Assembly: GCF_000278115.1 (NCBI RefSeq)
Contig: NZ_JH725114.1
Coordinates: 251,409 to 315,408, forward strand
DNA: 64,000 bases
Reading direction: 5' to 3'
From: Bartonella sp. DB5-6
GTDB lineage: Bacteria > Pseudomonadota > Alphaproteobacteria > Rhizobiales > Rhizobiaceae
Part shown: positions 47,171 to 56,081 of the stretch, one piece after another
How positions within the stretch are numbered: the stretch's first letter is position 1
Layout of the letters: every line of letters begins with the position of its first letter
Notes under the pieces: model-generated
Database searches by the model: none
Seen by the model: only the letters and a program-made list of their open reading frames with translations
Told to the model about the DNA's origin: nothing
Made by a program: the position numbers and the translations under genes

Positions 47171-49396
47171 TCATCCATGAACCCGCCGTACTACACTAAC
47201 CGAACCTGCCTCTTTTAACTGAGAAAAAATACGATTTAAATGTTTTAAATCCCAAACTTCCAGATCAATCATAATTTCTGTGAAATCTGGTGCTGTACGG
47301 ATAAAAGATAAATTTTGGATATTGGCATCATTAGCAGAAATCACTTGCGTAATTTCAGCCAAAGAGCCAGGACTATTAACAACCAGAATATTAATCCGGG
47401 CAGGAAAACGCTCACTCATTTGGGCATCTATATCCCAGCGGACATCAATCCATCGTTCTGGCTGATCATCATACGCCATCAAAGCCGAAGACTGTATCGG
47501 ATAAATAACAATCCCTGCCCCCGGTTGCATAATACCAACAATTCGATCTCCCGGCACTGCCCCTTCAGGAGAAAACCGTACAGGAATATCTCCATGAGTT
47601 CCTCGAATAGGTAAAGCTTTGGATTGAAACCTTTCTACCGTTGCATCCTTTTCGTTTTCTGGAACTTTAAAAATCATACCTTGAGCATTTTCAATGTTAA
47701 ACCAACCTTCTTTCCCAGGCTTAAAAGACGACTTTTGTACTACACGGTGATCTTGATAATCAGGATAAACCGCTTTAATCACATCAGCGGATAGTAATTC
47801 ACCACGGCCAACAGCAGCCAATACATCTTCCACATCTTTGCGTGCCAAGCGCGGCAAAACTTGCTTAAGAACATCTTCAGAAAATTGTTTTCCCATATAT
47901 TCAAACGAACGCTCTAGTATACGATATCCCAAGCCTGAATATTGCTTACGTACCGCTGCACGGGTTGCTCGACGAATAGCTGAACGTGCTTTCCCTGTTA
48001 CAACAAGGAATTCCCATGCCGCTGGGGGAATTTGAGCTTGTGAACGTATAATATCAACTTCGTCACCATTTTTTAATTTAGTCATTAAAGGCATAATACG
48101 ACCATTGATTTTTACCCCCACACAAGAATCACCAATATCAGTATGAACGGCATAAGCAAAATCGATAGGGGTGGCGCCTTTTGGAAATGCAATCAAGCGG
48201 CCTTTCGGAGTAAAACAAAACACTTGATCTTGAAAAAGCTCAAGCTTTGTATGTTCTAAAAACTCCTCTGGATTATCCCCATCAGACAAAGATTGAATCG
48301 TTTGACGTAACCATGCATAAGCATTGGTTTCATTTGATAACTTCAAAGTCGAATAATGAGAACCGTGGTCTTTGTAAATAGAATGTGCAGCAACACCATA
48401 TTCAGCAATTTCATCCATAGCGGCAGTTCTAATCTGCAGTTCAACACGTTGCCTCGAAGGCCCTACAATTGTTGTATGGATGGAACGATAATCGTTCTGC
48501 TTCGGTATAGAAATATAATCTTTAAAACGACCTGGTACCATTGGCCACGTCGTATGGATGATACCAAGAGCACGATAACAATCATTCACTGTTCCAACAA
48601 TAACGCGAAATCCAAAAATGTCGGATAATTGTTCAAAGGATAATGCCTTGCTTTCCATTTTGCGAAAGACTGAATAAGCCTTTTTCTGACGACTTTTAAC
48701 GTCCGCTTTAATGCCATGCTCGAAAAAAAGTTTTGTCAGTTCATTTTCAATCCTAGAAAGTAAATCACGATTGCGCTTCGATAGTTCAGAAAGCCGGTTG
48801 GTAATCGTACGATAACCCTCTGGATTTAAATAAAAAAAAGAGAGATCTTCTAATTCCTCGCGCATATCCTGCATACCCATACGGCCTGCAAGTGGCGCAT
48901 AAATATCCATTGTTTCCTCAGCAATTCGCCGACGCTTATCACCACGCATAGCACCAAGAGTGCGCATGTTATGAAGACGATCAGCAAGTTTAACTAAAAG
49001 AACACGAACATCATCAGAAATAGCTATAAGAAGTTTACGAAGATTCTCCGCTTGTACTGCCTTCTTAGATACAAGATCAAGCTTATTAAGTTTTGTGAGC
49101 CCTTCAACCAACTTGCCAATTTCAGATCCGAAAAGTTGATCAATTTCTGCTCGCGTGGCACTTGTATCTTCAATTGTATCATGCAAAAGAGCAACGGCAA
49201 TTGTTGCTTCATCCAACCGCATATCTATCAAAATAGCAGCGACTTCTAAAGGATGAGAAAAATAAAGATCCCCAGAAGCACGTTTCTGGTGAGCATGCTT
49301 TCGCATTGCATAATCATAGGCTCTACTTAACAAAGCCTCATCCACGTCAGACTTGTAACGCTGAACACGTCCAACAAGCTCACACTGACGCATCAT
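47171..49396 (-). CDS. rsh: Bifunctional (p)ppGpp synthetase/hydrolase
   Basis: 741 residues in the RelA/SpoT order: HD hydrolase domain with HD at 72-73 (ALLHDTIED) and LADRLHNMRTL, synthetase domain with RFKDYISIPKQNDYRSIHT, TGS domain (VFCFTPKGRLIAFPKGATP) and a C-terminal ACT domain (INILVVNSPGSLAEITQVI). The RxKD form of the synthetase motif is that of bifunctional enzymes, and alphaproteobacteria normally have a single Rsh. It makes and destroys the stringent-response alarmone. The operon continues into pyrE, which almost abuts its stop; rpoZ lies just upstream. Confidence 0.95.
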   Translation of the reverse strand: MMRQCELVGRVQRYKSDVDEALLSRAYDYAMRKHAHQKRASGDLYFSHPLEVAAILIDMRLDEATIAVALLHDTIEDTSATRAEIDQLFGSEIGKLVEGLTKLNKLDLVSKKAVQAENLRKLLIAISDDVRVLLVKLADRLHNMRTLGAMRGDKRRRIAEETMDIYAPLAGRMGMQDMREELEDLSFFYLNPEGYRTITNRLSELSKRNRDLLSRIENELTKLFFEHGIKADVKSRQKKAYSVFRKMESKALSFEQLSDIFGFRVIVGTVNDCYRALGIIHTTWPMVPGRFKDYISIPKQNDYRSIHTTIVGPSRQRVELQIRTAAMDEIAEYGVAAHSIYKDHGSHYSTLKLSNETNAYAWLRQTIQSLSDGDNPEEFLEHTKLELFQDQVFCFTPKGRLIAFPKGATPIDFAYAVHTDIGDSCVGVKINGRIMPLMTKLKNGDEVDIIRSQAQIPPAAWEFLVVTGKARSAIRRATRAAVRKQYSGLGYRILERSFEYMGKQFSEDVLKQVLPRLARKDVEDVLAAVGRGELLSADVIKAVYPDYQDHRVVQKSSFKPGKEGWFNIENAQGMIFKVPENEKDATVERFQSKALPIRGTHGDIPVRFSPEGAVPGDRIVGIMQPGAGIVIYPIQSSALMAYDDQPERWIDVRWDIDAQMSERFPARINILVVNSPGSLAEITQVISANDANIQNLSFIRTAPDFTEIMIDLEVWDLKHLNRIFSQLKEAGSVSVVRRVHG

Positions 49397-49514
49397 ACGA
49401 GCATATCCTTTACATTCTCATAACCTAACCCTTATTGAACATGAATATCTCTTCAATAAAAGACAAGAAAATAACCGCTATCGCACGATACCGTATATTT
49501 GTTCCAAAAAACAA

Positions 49515-49913
49515 TCAATAATCGTCATTTTTCTCTGGAACAACCAAACCTTCAATACCTGCTAAAAGGTCCTCTTCCGACATATAATCGAATGAACTAC
49601 TCTCTTCTTCCGATGATGTGCCAAAAACACCTTCAGATTCACCTGAATGAGAAATCAGTTCACCTGCTATTTCTGGCTCATCCACTTCTACGTGTTTTTG
49701 CAACGAATGAATAAGATCTTCTTTCAAATCAGCAGCCGATAATGTCTCTTCTGCTATTTCACGCAAAGCAACAACCGGATTCTTATCATTATCACGATCA
49801 ACCGTCATCTGCGCACCCTGTGAAATCTGACGCGCCCGATGCCCTGCTAAAAGCACCAATTCAAAGCGATTACCGACTTTATCAATACAATCTTCTACTG
49901 TTACGCGTGCCAT
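49515..49913 (-). CDS. rpoZ: RNA polymerase omega subunit
   Basis: 132 residues from the ATG at 49913 with AGAGG upstream. The omega core [20 protein letters not shown] is followed by [13 protein letters not shown] and [13 protein letters not shown]. The acidic, Ser/Glu-rich C-terminal extension ([15 protein letters not shown]) exceeds the ~90-residue E. coli protein and is usual in this order. It stabilises RNA polymerase and is the ppGpp-binding subunit in E. coli, a fitting neighbour of rsh, which starts 118 bases downstream. Confidence 0.94.
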   Translation of the reverse strand: MARVTVEDCIDKVGNRFELVLLAGHRARQISQGAQMTVDRDNDKNPVVALREIAEETLSAADLKEDLIHSLQKHVEVDEPEIAGELISHSGESEGVFGTSSEEESSSFDYMSEEDLLAGIEGLVVPEKNDDY

Positions 49914-50470
49914 CCATGCCTCTTTCTTAAAGATCAATAAATTTCATGGTAGGGGTGAATTATATACAATAATCAAAATAAAATACAAGAAAAACAACAT
50001 ACACTTTAATATTTTTTGCTAAAAGAGCTTATAAAAAAAGCTTGGAAGCTTTATAAAAAGCGCAAACCCTATTCGAAGAAGTTATCAATGCCACTCTAAC
50101 ATGAAAGGTTCTAATGTACCGGATTCAAACGAATAAAGTACCCTCATCTAACAAAATAAATCTTCCTAGAGACTTCAGGCTTTAAAATTATTCATCACTC
50201 AAATTTATTATAAATCTTTAGAATAATCTCATGCGCACCATTTATGATAACGTATCAATTAAATTGTTAAAAAATTTACATCCACTAAACACTGTTAATT
50301 TAACATCTTTCGCATCAAAATAGGGCATTTGCAAATTTATCTCTCTTTGCAAAAATACTTAACGATATTATGAAATAGCTCATCTATTTAACCGTAAGAT
50401 TGTTTACAAAGATATAATCTATTGTATACCCCATAAGCAGCTCAAAAGGATTTTGTTATAATAATGATTA
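49914..50470. other. Gene-free divergent region between rpoZ and the glycosylase gene
   Basis: 557 AT-rich bases between divergent starts. I looked for tmRNA-like and other RNA sequences because smpB is close, and found none. A near-repeat of AGCTTATAAAAA / AGCTTTATAAAAA flanks an AAAGCTT-GG-AAGCTTT element near 50028-50062. Confidence 0.5.
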
Positions 50471-51151
50471 ATGCCTACTACCATGAATAGTCCATTAACA
50501 TCTCTTTGCCCAGAACCACCGCAAAATTGCAATTTATGCCCCCGTTTACACGAATTCATCGCTGATTGGCGTATAAAAGAACCGACTTGGCATAATGCAC
50601 CGGTGCGCCCGTTCTTTCCCTATAAAGGCGCGACGACAACCCGCCTTCTCATTGTCGGTCTCGCTCCTGGATTACGCGGAGCAAATCGAACTGGTCGCCC
50701 GTTTACTGGTGATTATGCTGGACACTTGCTGTATTCCACTTTAAAAAAGTTTGGTTTTGCGCAAGGTACTTTTGAAGAAAAAGCAGACGATAATCTTGAA
50801 CTGATTGATACAGCAATTGTTAACTCAGTTCGTTGTGTTCCGCCGGAAAATAAACCCACTAGTGCAGAAATTAACACTTGCCGATATTTCTTTTCGCCTC
50901 TTTTAACAAATCTTCCCAAACTTAAAGCTGTTATCACCCTCGGCACTATTGCGCATCATTCAACATTACGTGCCCTCAATGCAAAAATTTTAGCCCATCC
51001 TTTCGGACATGGGGAAATAAGCAACATTGGAAGATTACGCATCTTTTCAAGCTATCACTGTTCACGCTATAATACCAATACTGGCCGTTTAACAGATGCT
51101 ATGTTCCATCAAATTTTCAAAGCAGCAAAAACATATCTAGATCAATGTTGA
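50471..51151 (+). CDS. Uracil-DNA glycosylase, family 5 (UDGb)
   Basis: 226 residues. The family motif GLAPGLRGANRTGRPFTGDY is diagnostic of UDGb; NCNLCPRL and the later VRCVPPENKPTSAEINTC give the four cysteines of the 4Fe-4S cluster. UDGb removes uracil and some other deaminated bases, acting in base-excision repair. The second motif reads SYHCSRYNTNTGRLT, where better-known members have HPS. No SD is obvious before the ATG at 50471. It converges on smpB with 45 bases between. Confidence 0.85.
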   Translation: MPTTMNSPLTSLCPEPPQNCNLCPRLHEFIADWRIKEPTWHNAPVRPFFPYKGATTTRLLIVGLAPGLRGANRTGRPFTGDYAGHLLYSTLKKFGFAQGTFEEKADDNLELIDTAIVNSVRCVPPENKPTSAEINTCRYFFSPLLTNLPKLKAVITLGTIAHHSTLRALNAKILAHPFGHGEISNIGRLRIFSSYHCSRYNTNTGRLTDAMFHQIFKAAKTYLDQC

Positions 51152-51196
51152 AATCTTCTGAGAAACACTATTAAAAAGATATACAAATTGATCCTA

Positions 51197-51673
51197 TCAT
51201 CCATATTTTTTTAAAAGTCGTGCTTTTTCACGTCCCCAATCACGTTTCTTTTCAGTTTCACGCTTATCATAAAGCTTTTTCCCACGTGCCAGAGCAATTT
51301 CCAACTTCGCACGTCCTTTTTCATTAAAATACAGTTTAAGAGGAACAAGCGTCATTCCTTCACGAGAAGTTGCATTAAAAAAACGTGCCATTTCACGTTT
51401 TGAAATTAATAACTTACGCAAACGACGTGGCTCATGATTAAAACGATTGGCTTGCGTATATTCAGGAATATAGCTATTGATTAACCATAATTCTCCATTT
51501 TCAAAGCTAGCGTAACTCTCAGAAATATTCGCATGATTGGAACGTAAAGACTTCACTTCTGCTCCCTGAAGTACCAGACCAACCTCAAGATTATCGAGAA
51601 TTTCATAATTAAAACGGGCTTTACGATTGTCAGCAATTATTTTCCGTACTGGAGCATTCTTTTTTTTATTCAT
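51197..51673 (-). CDS. smpB: SsrA-binding protein SmpB
   Basis: 158 residues. [32 protein letters not shown] and [20 protein letters not shown] are the SmpB core, with the C-terminal [19 protein letters not shown] tail that enters the decoding centre. It partners tmRNA in rescuing stalled ribosomes; the tmRNA gene itself is not in this window. It follows dapA by 17 bases. Confidence 0.95.
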   Translation of the reverse strand: MNKKKNAPVRKIIADNRKARFNYEILDNLEVGLVLQGAEVKSLRSNHANISESYASFENGELWLINSYIPEYTQANRFNHEPRRLRKLLISKREMARFFNATSREGMTLVPLKLYFNEKGRAKLEIALARGKKLYDKRETEKKRDWGREKARLLKKYG

Positions 51674-51690
51674 GGCTTATTTATATCATT

Positions 51691-52575
51691 TTATTTTTTA
51701 ACCAGACCAGCGTGGCACAGAGCAGCATCAACAATCTTCTTTGTGGTATCTGCTAGTGGAACAATCGGTGAGCGAACAATATCGCCACAAAGTCCTAATT
51801 TCGCAGCAGCATATTTAATGCCTGCTGGGCTTGGTTCAATAAATACTGCACGATTGAGAGGCATCAAACGATCATTTAATTCTAGGGCTGTTTTATAATC
51901 ACCACGTAAACAAGCAGCGTGCAGTTCTGCACAGAGTTTTGGAGCAACATTGGACGAAACCGAAATACATCCTACACCTCCATGTGCATTAAAACCTAAT
52001 GCTGTACAATCATCACCAGAAAGCTGTACAAAATCTTTTCCACACTTCTCACGTTGTTCACTAACACGCTCAATTTTGCTCGTCGCATCCTTAATACCAA
52101 TGATGTTTTTAAAATCGTGACAAAGGTCTCTCATCGTTTCCACAGCCATATCGATAATAGAACGACCAGGAATATTATAAATTATAATAGGTATAGAAAT
52201 AGCTTTCGCAATGGAAGAAAAATGCCTGTATAAACCAGACTGATTGGGTTTGTTATAATAGGGAGTGACAACTAAAACTGCGTCTGCGCCTGCCTTTTGT
52301 GCATGTTGTGCAAGCTCTACAGCTTCACTTGTGCTATTTGATCCTGCTCCAGCAACAACAGGAACACGCTTAGCAACCTGCTCAACACACAATTCTATAG
52401 CCCTCTTATGTTCTTCATGACTTAATGTTGGTGCTTCACCCGTCGTCCCAACAGGGCTTACACCATTAATACCTTGTGCAATTTGCCACTCAATAAAATT
52501 GCAAAATGCCTTCTCATCAATAGCGCCCTCATCATCAAATGGTGTGATAAGTGCTGTCACAGCTCCCTTGAGCAT
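51691..52575 (-). CDS. dapA: 4-hydroxy-tetrahydrodipicolinate synthase
   Basis: 294 residues. The Schiff-base lysine is K162 in [14 protein letters not shown] and Tyr133 (IIYNIPGRS) completes the site; [18 protein letters not shown] is the family N-terminal block. It condenses pyruvate and aspartate semialdehyde, the first step to diaminopimelate and lysine. A GAG-rich spacer (TACAGGGAG) precedes the ATG. Forms a two-gene unit with smpB. Confidence 0.95.
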   Translation of the reverse strand: MLKGAVTALITPFDDEGAIDEKAFCNFIEWQIAQGINGVSPVGTTGEAPTLSHEEHKRAIELCVEQVAKRVPVVAGAGSNSTSEAVELAQHAQKAGADAVLVVTPYYNKPNQSGLYRHFSSIAKAISIPIIIYNIPGRSIIDMAVETMRDLCHDFKNIIGIKDATSKIERVSEQREKCGKDFVQLSGDDCTALGFNAHGGVGCISVSSNVAPKLCAELHAACLRGDYKTALELNDRLMPLNRAVFIEPSPAGIKYAAAKLGLCGDIVRSPIVPLADTTKKIVDAALCHAGLVKK

Positions 52576-52799
52576 GATAAACTCCCTGTAATGTTCTCTT
52601 TATTTTTTTAATAGCTTCTATAAATTACCAATGATAAAGCATAATCTTGCTCTATAATTGAAGCAAGATGTATTTCACAATGTCTCTCAAAAGATTTAGC
52701 ATGTCTTTCCTTCAATTCTGAACATTTCTTTAAAGTGTCAGCTTACATTAACCCGTTTTTCACGCTTCTGTTTTAGAAATTGTTGGGTGTTTCCCAAAG

Positions 52800-54926
52800 A
52801 TGAGGTTTCAAGGTTTTTTCTCTATGCGTGCATTATTCGTTCCCCTTTTTGTACAAACCTTTACTGCATTTATACTGGCAACAACAATTTTATTTTCAAG
52901 TGCATGGGCACAATCACCCCTTTTGCATAGGAAAGTACCAATCCCTTTGGTTCGCCCTACCTCCTTTGCCATAAAAAAAGAAGCACATAAACCTCTTAGA
53001 CAGTTGCACACGCCTCCCTACAGTTCCCCACCATCCAGTAATAACTCTACACTTAAACAACTTAAAGCTGGGCTAGATGCACTTTCAAACAACAATATTG
53101 CAAAAACAATAAGCCTTCGTAATTCAATGGTAAAGAATAGCCTTGACCGCCATATTTTGACATGGGCGATCGGTATATCAAACCAAGCAAATATACCAAG
53201 CTCTGAAATATTCAATGCAATCAATGAGCTAAAAGGATGGCCAGGCATAACCACTATGCAACGTAATGCTGAACGTGCTCTTATCAATGAAACCAATTTC
53301 ACACACGTGATCCTTCAAAAATTTTCTCATCATTCTCCTCTCACAGCACAAGGTATGGCTCTGTTCGCTAAAGCCCTTATTGCAACTGGACAAACCGTTC
53401 GTGCTCAACAAATCATTGCACCGTGGTGGCATAAAGAAAAGCTCAATGCAAAAGAAGAAGAGCTTATTTTGAAAAGTGCAAGCACTGTTTTAAAACCTAT
53501 CGATCATCTGAAGCGTATGCAATTTATGCTTTATACACATCACTTTGATTCAGCTGAGCGCGTTGCAAAATTGGCCCATGCTCACTCTCTCTTTAATGCT
53601 TTTGTTGCCGTTGAAAAAAATGATCCTAGGGCCATGAAAAAATTAGAAGCTGTGGAGCGATCATGGCAAAAAGAGCCTCTTTTTCAATTTGCCCGAATTC
53701 GCTATCTTCGGCGAACTGGACAATATAATGCAGCTGCAACACTCATGATGAAAACGCCTAGAGATACATTAAAACTTATGAATTCTCATGCATTGTGGAA
53801 AGAGCGACGCGCCCTTTCACGTGAGATGCTTGATTTAAACAAACCTAAAATTGCCTATCAACTTGTTGCTACACATACAGGTATGACATCTTTATTGGCT
53901 GTCGATGCTGAATTTCATGCAGGATGGTATGCGCTACGGTTTCTGCATGATCCTCAATTGGCAATGAAGCATTTTTCGCGTATTCCTCAATTATCTTCTG
54001 CTCCTCTTTCTGCATCTCGTGGATATTATTGGATGGGGCGAACAGCAGAAGCTTTAAAAGAACATACAAATGCCCAAAACTATTTTCATCGCGCAGCTTA
54101 TTTTGCTGCAACTTATTATGGTCAATTAGCAGCTTCACGGCTTAACCAAAAAAAGCTCAAAGTCTCCTTTCCAAAACCAACAACCGCTGAACGACAACGT
54201 TTTAACGCACGAGAAGTGATTAAAGCAATTCAACGCCTCGAATCAGCCGGCTATACTGATTTTGCTAAATTTTTTTATAGAGAATTGGGAGAAAAAATAG
54301 AAAGCCCTGGAGAACTAGCTCTTCTAGCTGTCATGGCAGAAAAAAATGGTGACTATTATACCAGCCTTAAAATTGGAAAAACCGCTGTTTTTCAAGGTAA
54401 AAATGTTGGTGCACTTTCTCATCCTATAGGGGCGATACCATCCTCTGCCCATGTTGCTTCCGCAGGACAAGCGCTTGTTTATGCCATTGCTCGCCAAGAA
54501 AGTGAGTTTAATCCAACAGCCATATCAAAAGCAGGCGCACAAGGCATTCTCCAATTATTGCCTACGACAGCAAAAACACTTGCAAAAAAGTATTCAATCA
54601 CATGGTCACCCCAAAAACTTAGAAGTGACGCCAGTTACAATGCTACATTAGGTGCCTATTTTCTAAGAGAACAATTAGAACGTTTTAACGGATCTTACGT
54701 ATTGACTCTTATTGGTTACAATGCAGGTCCCCGTCGTGTCAATGAATGGATAAAACGCTATGGCGATCCTCGTGGACAATCTCTTGATAAAGTCATCGAC
54801 TGGATTGAACGCATCCCTTATACAGAGACACGTAATTACGTGATGCGTGTTATGGAAAATTATGGGGTTTATAAAGCAAGATTTACTGGAAAAACAGATA
54901 TAAAAGCCGATCTTCTCTCTGGTTGA
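52800..54926 (+). CDS. slt: Soluble lytic murein transglycosylase
   Basis: 708 residues. A signal peptide (LFVPLFVQTFTAFILATTIL, cut near AWAQ) is followed by a long helical U-domain and the C-terminal SLT domain with the catalytic Glu in ARQESEFNPTAISKAGAQG and TLIGYNAGPRRVNEWI. It cleaves glycan strands to 1,6-anhydro products in the periplasm. The start may instead be ATG 52824 (MRALFVPLF), which has AAGG ten bases upstream; both give a workable signal peptide. Divergent from dapA and convergent with tonB. Confidence 0.9.
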   Translation: MRFQGFFSMRALFVPLFVQTFTAFILATTILFSSAWAQSPLLHRKVPIPLVRPTSFAIKKEAHKPLRQLHTPPYSSPPSSNNSTLKQLKAGLDALSNNNIAKTISLRNSMVKNSLDRHILTWAIGISNQANIPSSEIFNAINELKGWPGITTMQRNAERALINETNFTHVILQKFSHHSPLTAQGMALFAKALIATGQTVRAQQIIAPWWHKEKLNAKEEELILKSASTVLKPIDHLKRMQFMLYTHHFDSAERVAKLAHAHSLFNAFVAVEKNDPRAMKKLEAVERSWQKEPLFQFARIRYLRRTGQYNAAATLMMKTPRDTLKLMNSHALWKERRALSREMLDLNKPKIAYQLVATHTGMTSLLAVDAEFHAGWYALRFLHDPQLAMKHFSRIPQLSSAPLSASRGYYWMGRTAEALKEHTNAQNYFHRAAYFAATYYGQLAASRLNQKKLKVSFPKPTTAERQRFNAREVIKAIQRLESAGYTDFAKFFYRELGEKIESPGELALLAVMAEKNGDYYTSLKIGKTAVFQGKNVGALSHPIGAIPSSAHVASAGQALVYAIARQESEFNPTAISKAGAQGILQLLPTTAKTLAKKYSITWSPQKLRSDASYNATLGAYFLREQLERFNGSYVLTLIGYNAGPRRVNEWIKRYGDPRGQSLDKVIDWIERIPYTETRNYVMRVMENYGVYKARFTGKTDIKADLLSG

Positions 54927-55051
54927 TGTAAATAATACAACCTAAATCCACCCTAAAGTAGTTCATTCTCATTTCTCAACGCATAAACCATAACATCGTA
55001 GTAATTATAAATATCAAAGTGTGTGAAAATTAACCAGAAAATCTGTGAAAA

Positions 55052-55885
55052 TCAGCTAAATATCAATGATACTCTGATAATTTTGTTCACTTTTGCTGGA
55101 GGAGGAGGAGGAAACGAACCGACACGGTGAAGTGCCGCCATAGCTAACCGATCAAGTTCCGGATCACCAGCAGAGACCACAACACGGCTAGAAAAAATAC
55201 TTCCCTGCTCATGCACCCTAAATTCTAACTTCACCGTTCCTTTTGCACGACTGATACGCCGTTCTACAACATATTTTTTTTGCGTTTCTAATTGTGCCTG
55301 TACCTTTGCCAACCATTCTACTAACAACGCATCCTCAAGAGCTGCTGTATCACCACCATGACTGGTGATAGACGAACGTACGGCCTTTACAGAGGGCTTC
55401 TTTTTTACTATAGTCTTTGGTATCGGTATCGATTTTTTATCGAGGGGGTTATGCTCCACCTTTTGAGGAAGAGTTTTTTCCAAAGATTTGAGAACTGCAA
55501 CATTATCTTTTTCCACAGTATGTTGTGGCTCTTCTGGATGAGCCTTATCTATCGGTTCCAATATCTCTGACGCTTGCTCTGTAGGATCAGGCTGCAATAC
55601 TTCTGCCTCAGTGCTAATATTTGATAGATCTGTATCAATATCCGGCGAATCTGTATCAGCATCCGAAGATACAGTCTCTTGCACAAAAGTTAGAAGAATC
55701 GTTGGTGAGTGTGTGTTATTACTTACACCAATAGTATGAAAATAAAACTGTGCTCCCAATGCTATATGCAAAGAGAAAGCGCAAATAAACGCACCAACCC
55801 AAAGGATTAATAATCGCCTCATACTTGTAGAATCCATAGTTTCTTCCGCCGCTATTCTAGGCTTAATATTATTATTCAAATTCAT
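55052..55885 (-). CDS. tonB: TonB energy-transducing protein
   Basis: 277 residues. One membrane helix near the N-terminus (LLILWVGAFICAFSLHIALG), a long acidic/Pro-rich spacer (residues ~75-180), and a C-terminal TonB domain with GTVKLEFRVHEQGSIFSS and DRLAMAALHRVGSFPPPP. It transmits proton-motive force to outer-membrane receptors; here the natural partner is HutA, divergently encoded. exbB and exbD are not in the window. The spacer is more acidic than the Pro-Lys spacer of E. coli TonB. Confidence 0.9.
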   Translation of the reverse strand: MNLNNNIKPRIAAEETMDSTSMRRLLILWVGAFICAFSLHIALGAQFYFHTIGVSNNTHSPTILLTFVQETVSSDADTDSPDIDTDLSNISTEAEVLQPDPTEQASEILEPIDKAHPEEPQHTVEKDNVAVLKSLEKTLPQKVEHNPLDKKSIPIPKTIVKKKPSVKAVRSSITSHGGDTAALEDALLVEWLAKVQAQLETQKKYVVERRISRAKGTVKLEFRVHEQGSIFSSRVVVSAGDPELDRLAMAALHRVGSFPPPPPAKVNKIIRVSLIFS

Positions 55886-56081
55886 TAAAACAAGCTATTT
55901 TGAAATTGCAACTTTTTTCTTGACTGATTTTGTCATGTTTAATATGGTTCCTCCGTGGTTTTATACTGAGGTCAAATCACTCTTGCTTGGCTGGCTGATT
56001 TGTAATTCGGTGAGTCAAGTGTTTTTATATGTCAAGTTTCTAGCTAGAGAGGGGATATTTAAGAAAAGGTTATGATGTGTT
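55886..56081. promoter_or_regulatory. Divergent tonB-hutA promoter region with iron-box-like site
   Basis: On the plus strand TTGACT (55920-55925), a 17-base spacer and TATGGT (55943-55948) form a usable promoter for hutA. A TGA-N9-TCA element (55921-55935), the layout of the rhizobial RirA iron-responsive box, overlaps the -35. Two copies of GTCAAGT (56014-56020 and 56031-56037) and a TCTAGCTAGA palindrome (56039-56048) lie nearer to hutA. Regulation by iron is inference from these matches and the gene context. Confidence 0.45.

Noticed and set aside
49914..50470. tmRNA or other RNA gene near smpB and rpoZ
   Set aside because: The stretch is uniformly AT-rich with no tRNA-like acceptor, T-loop or tag frame.
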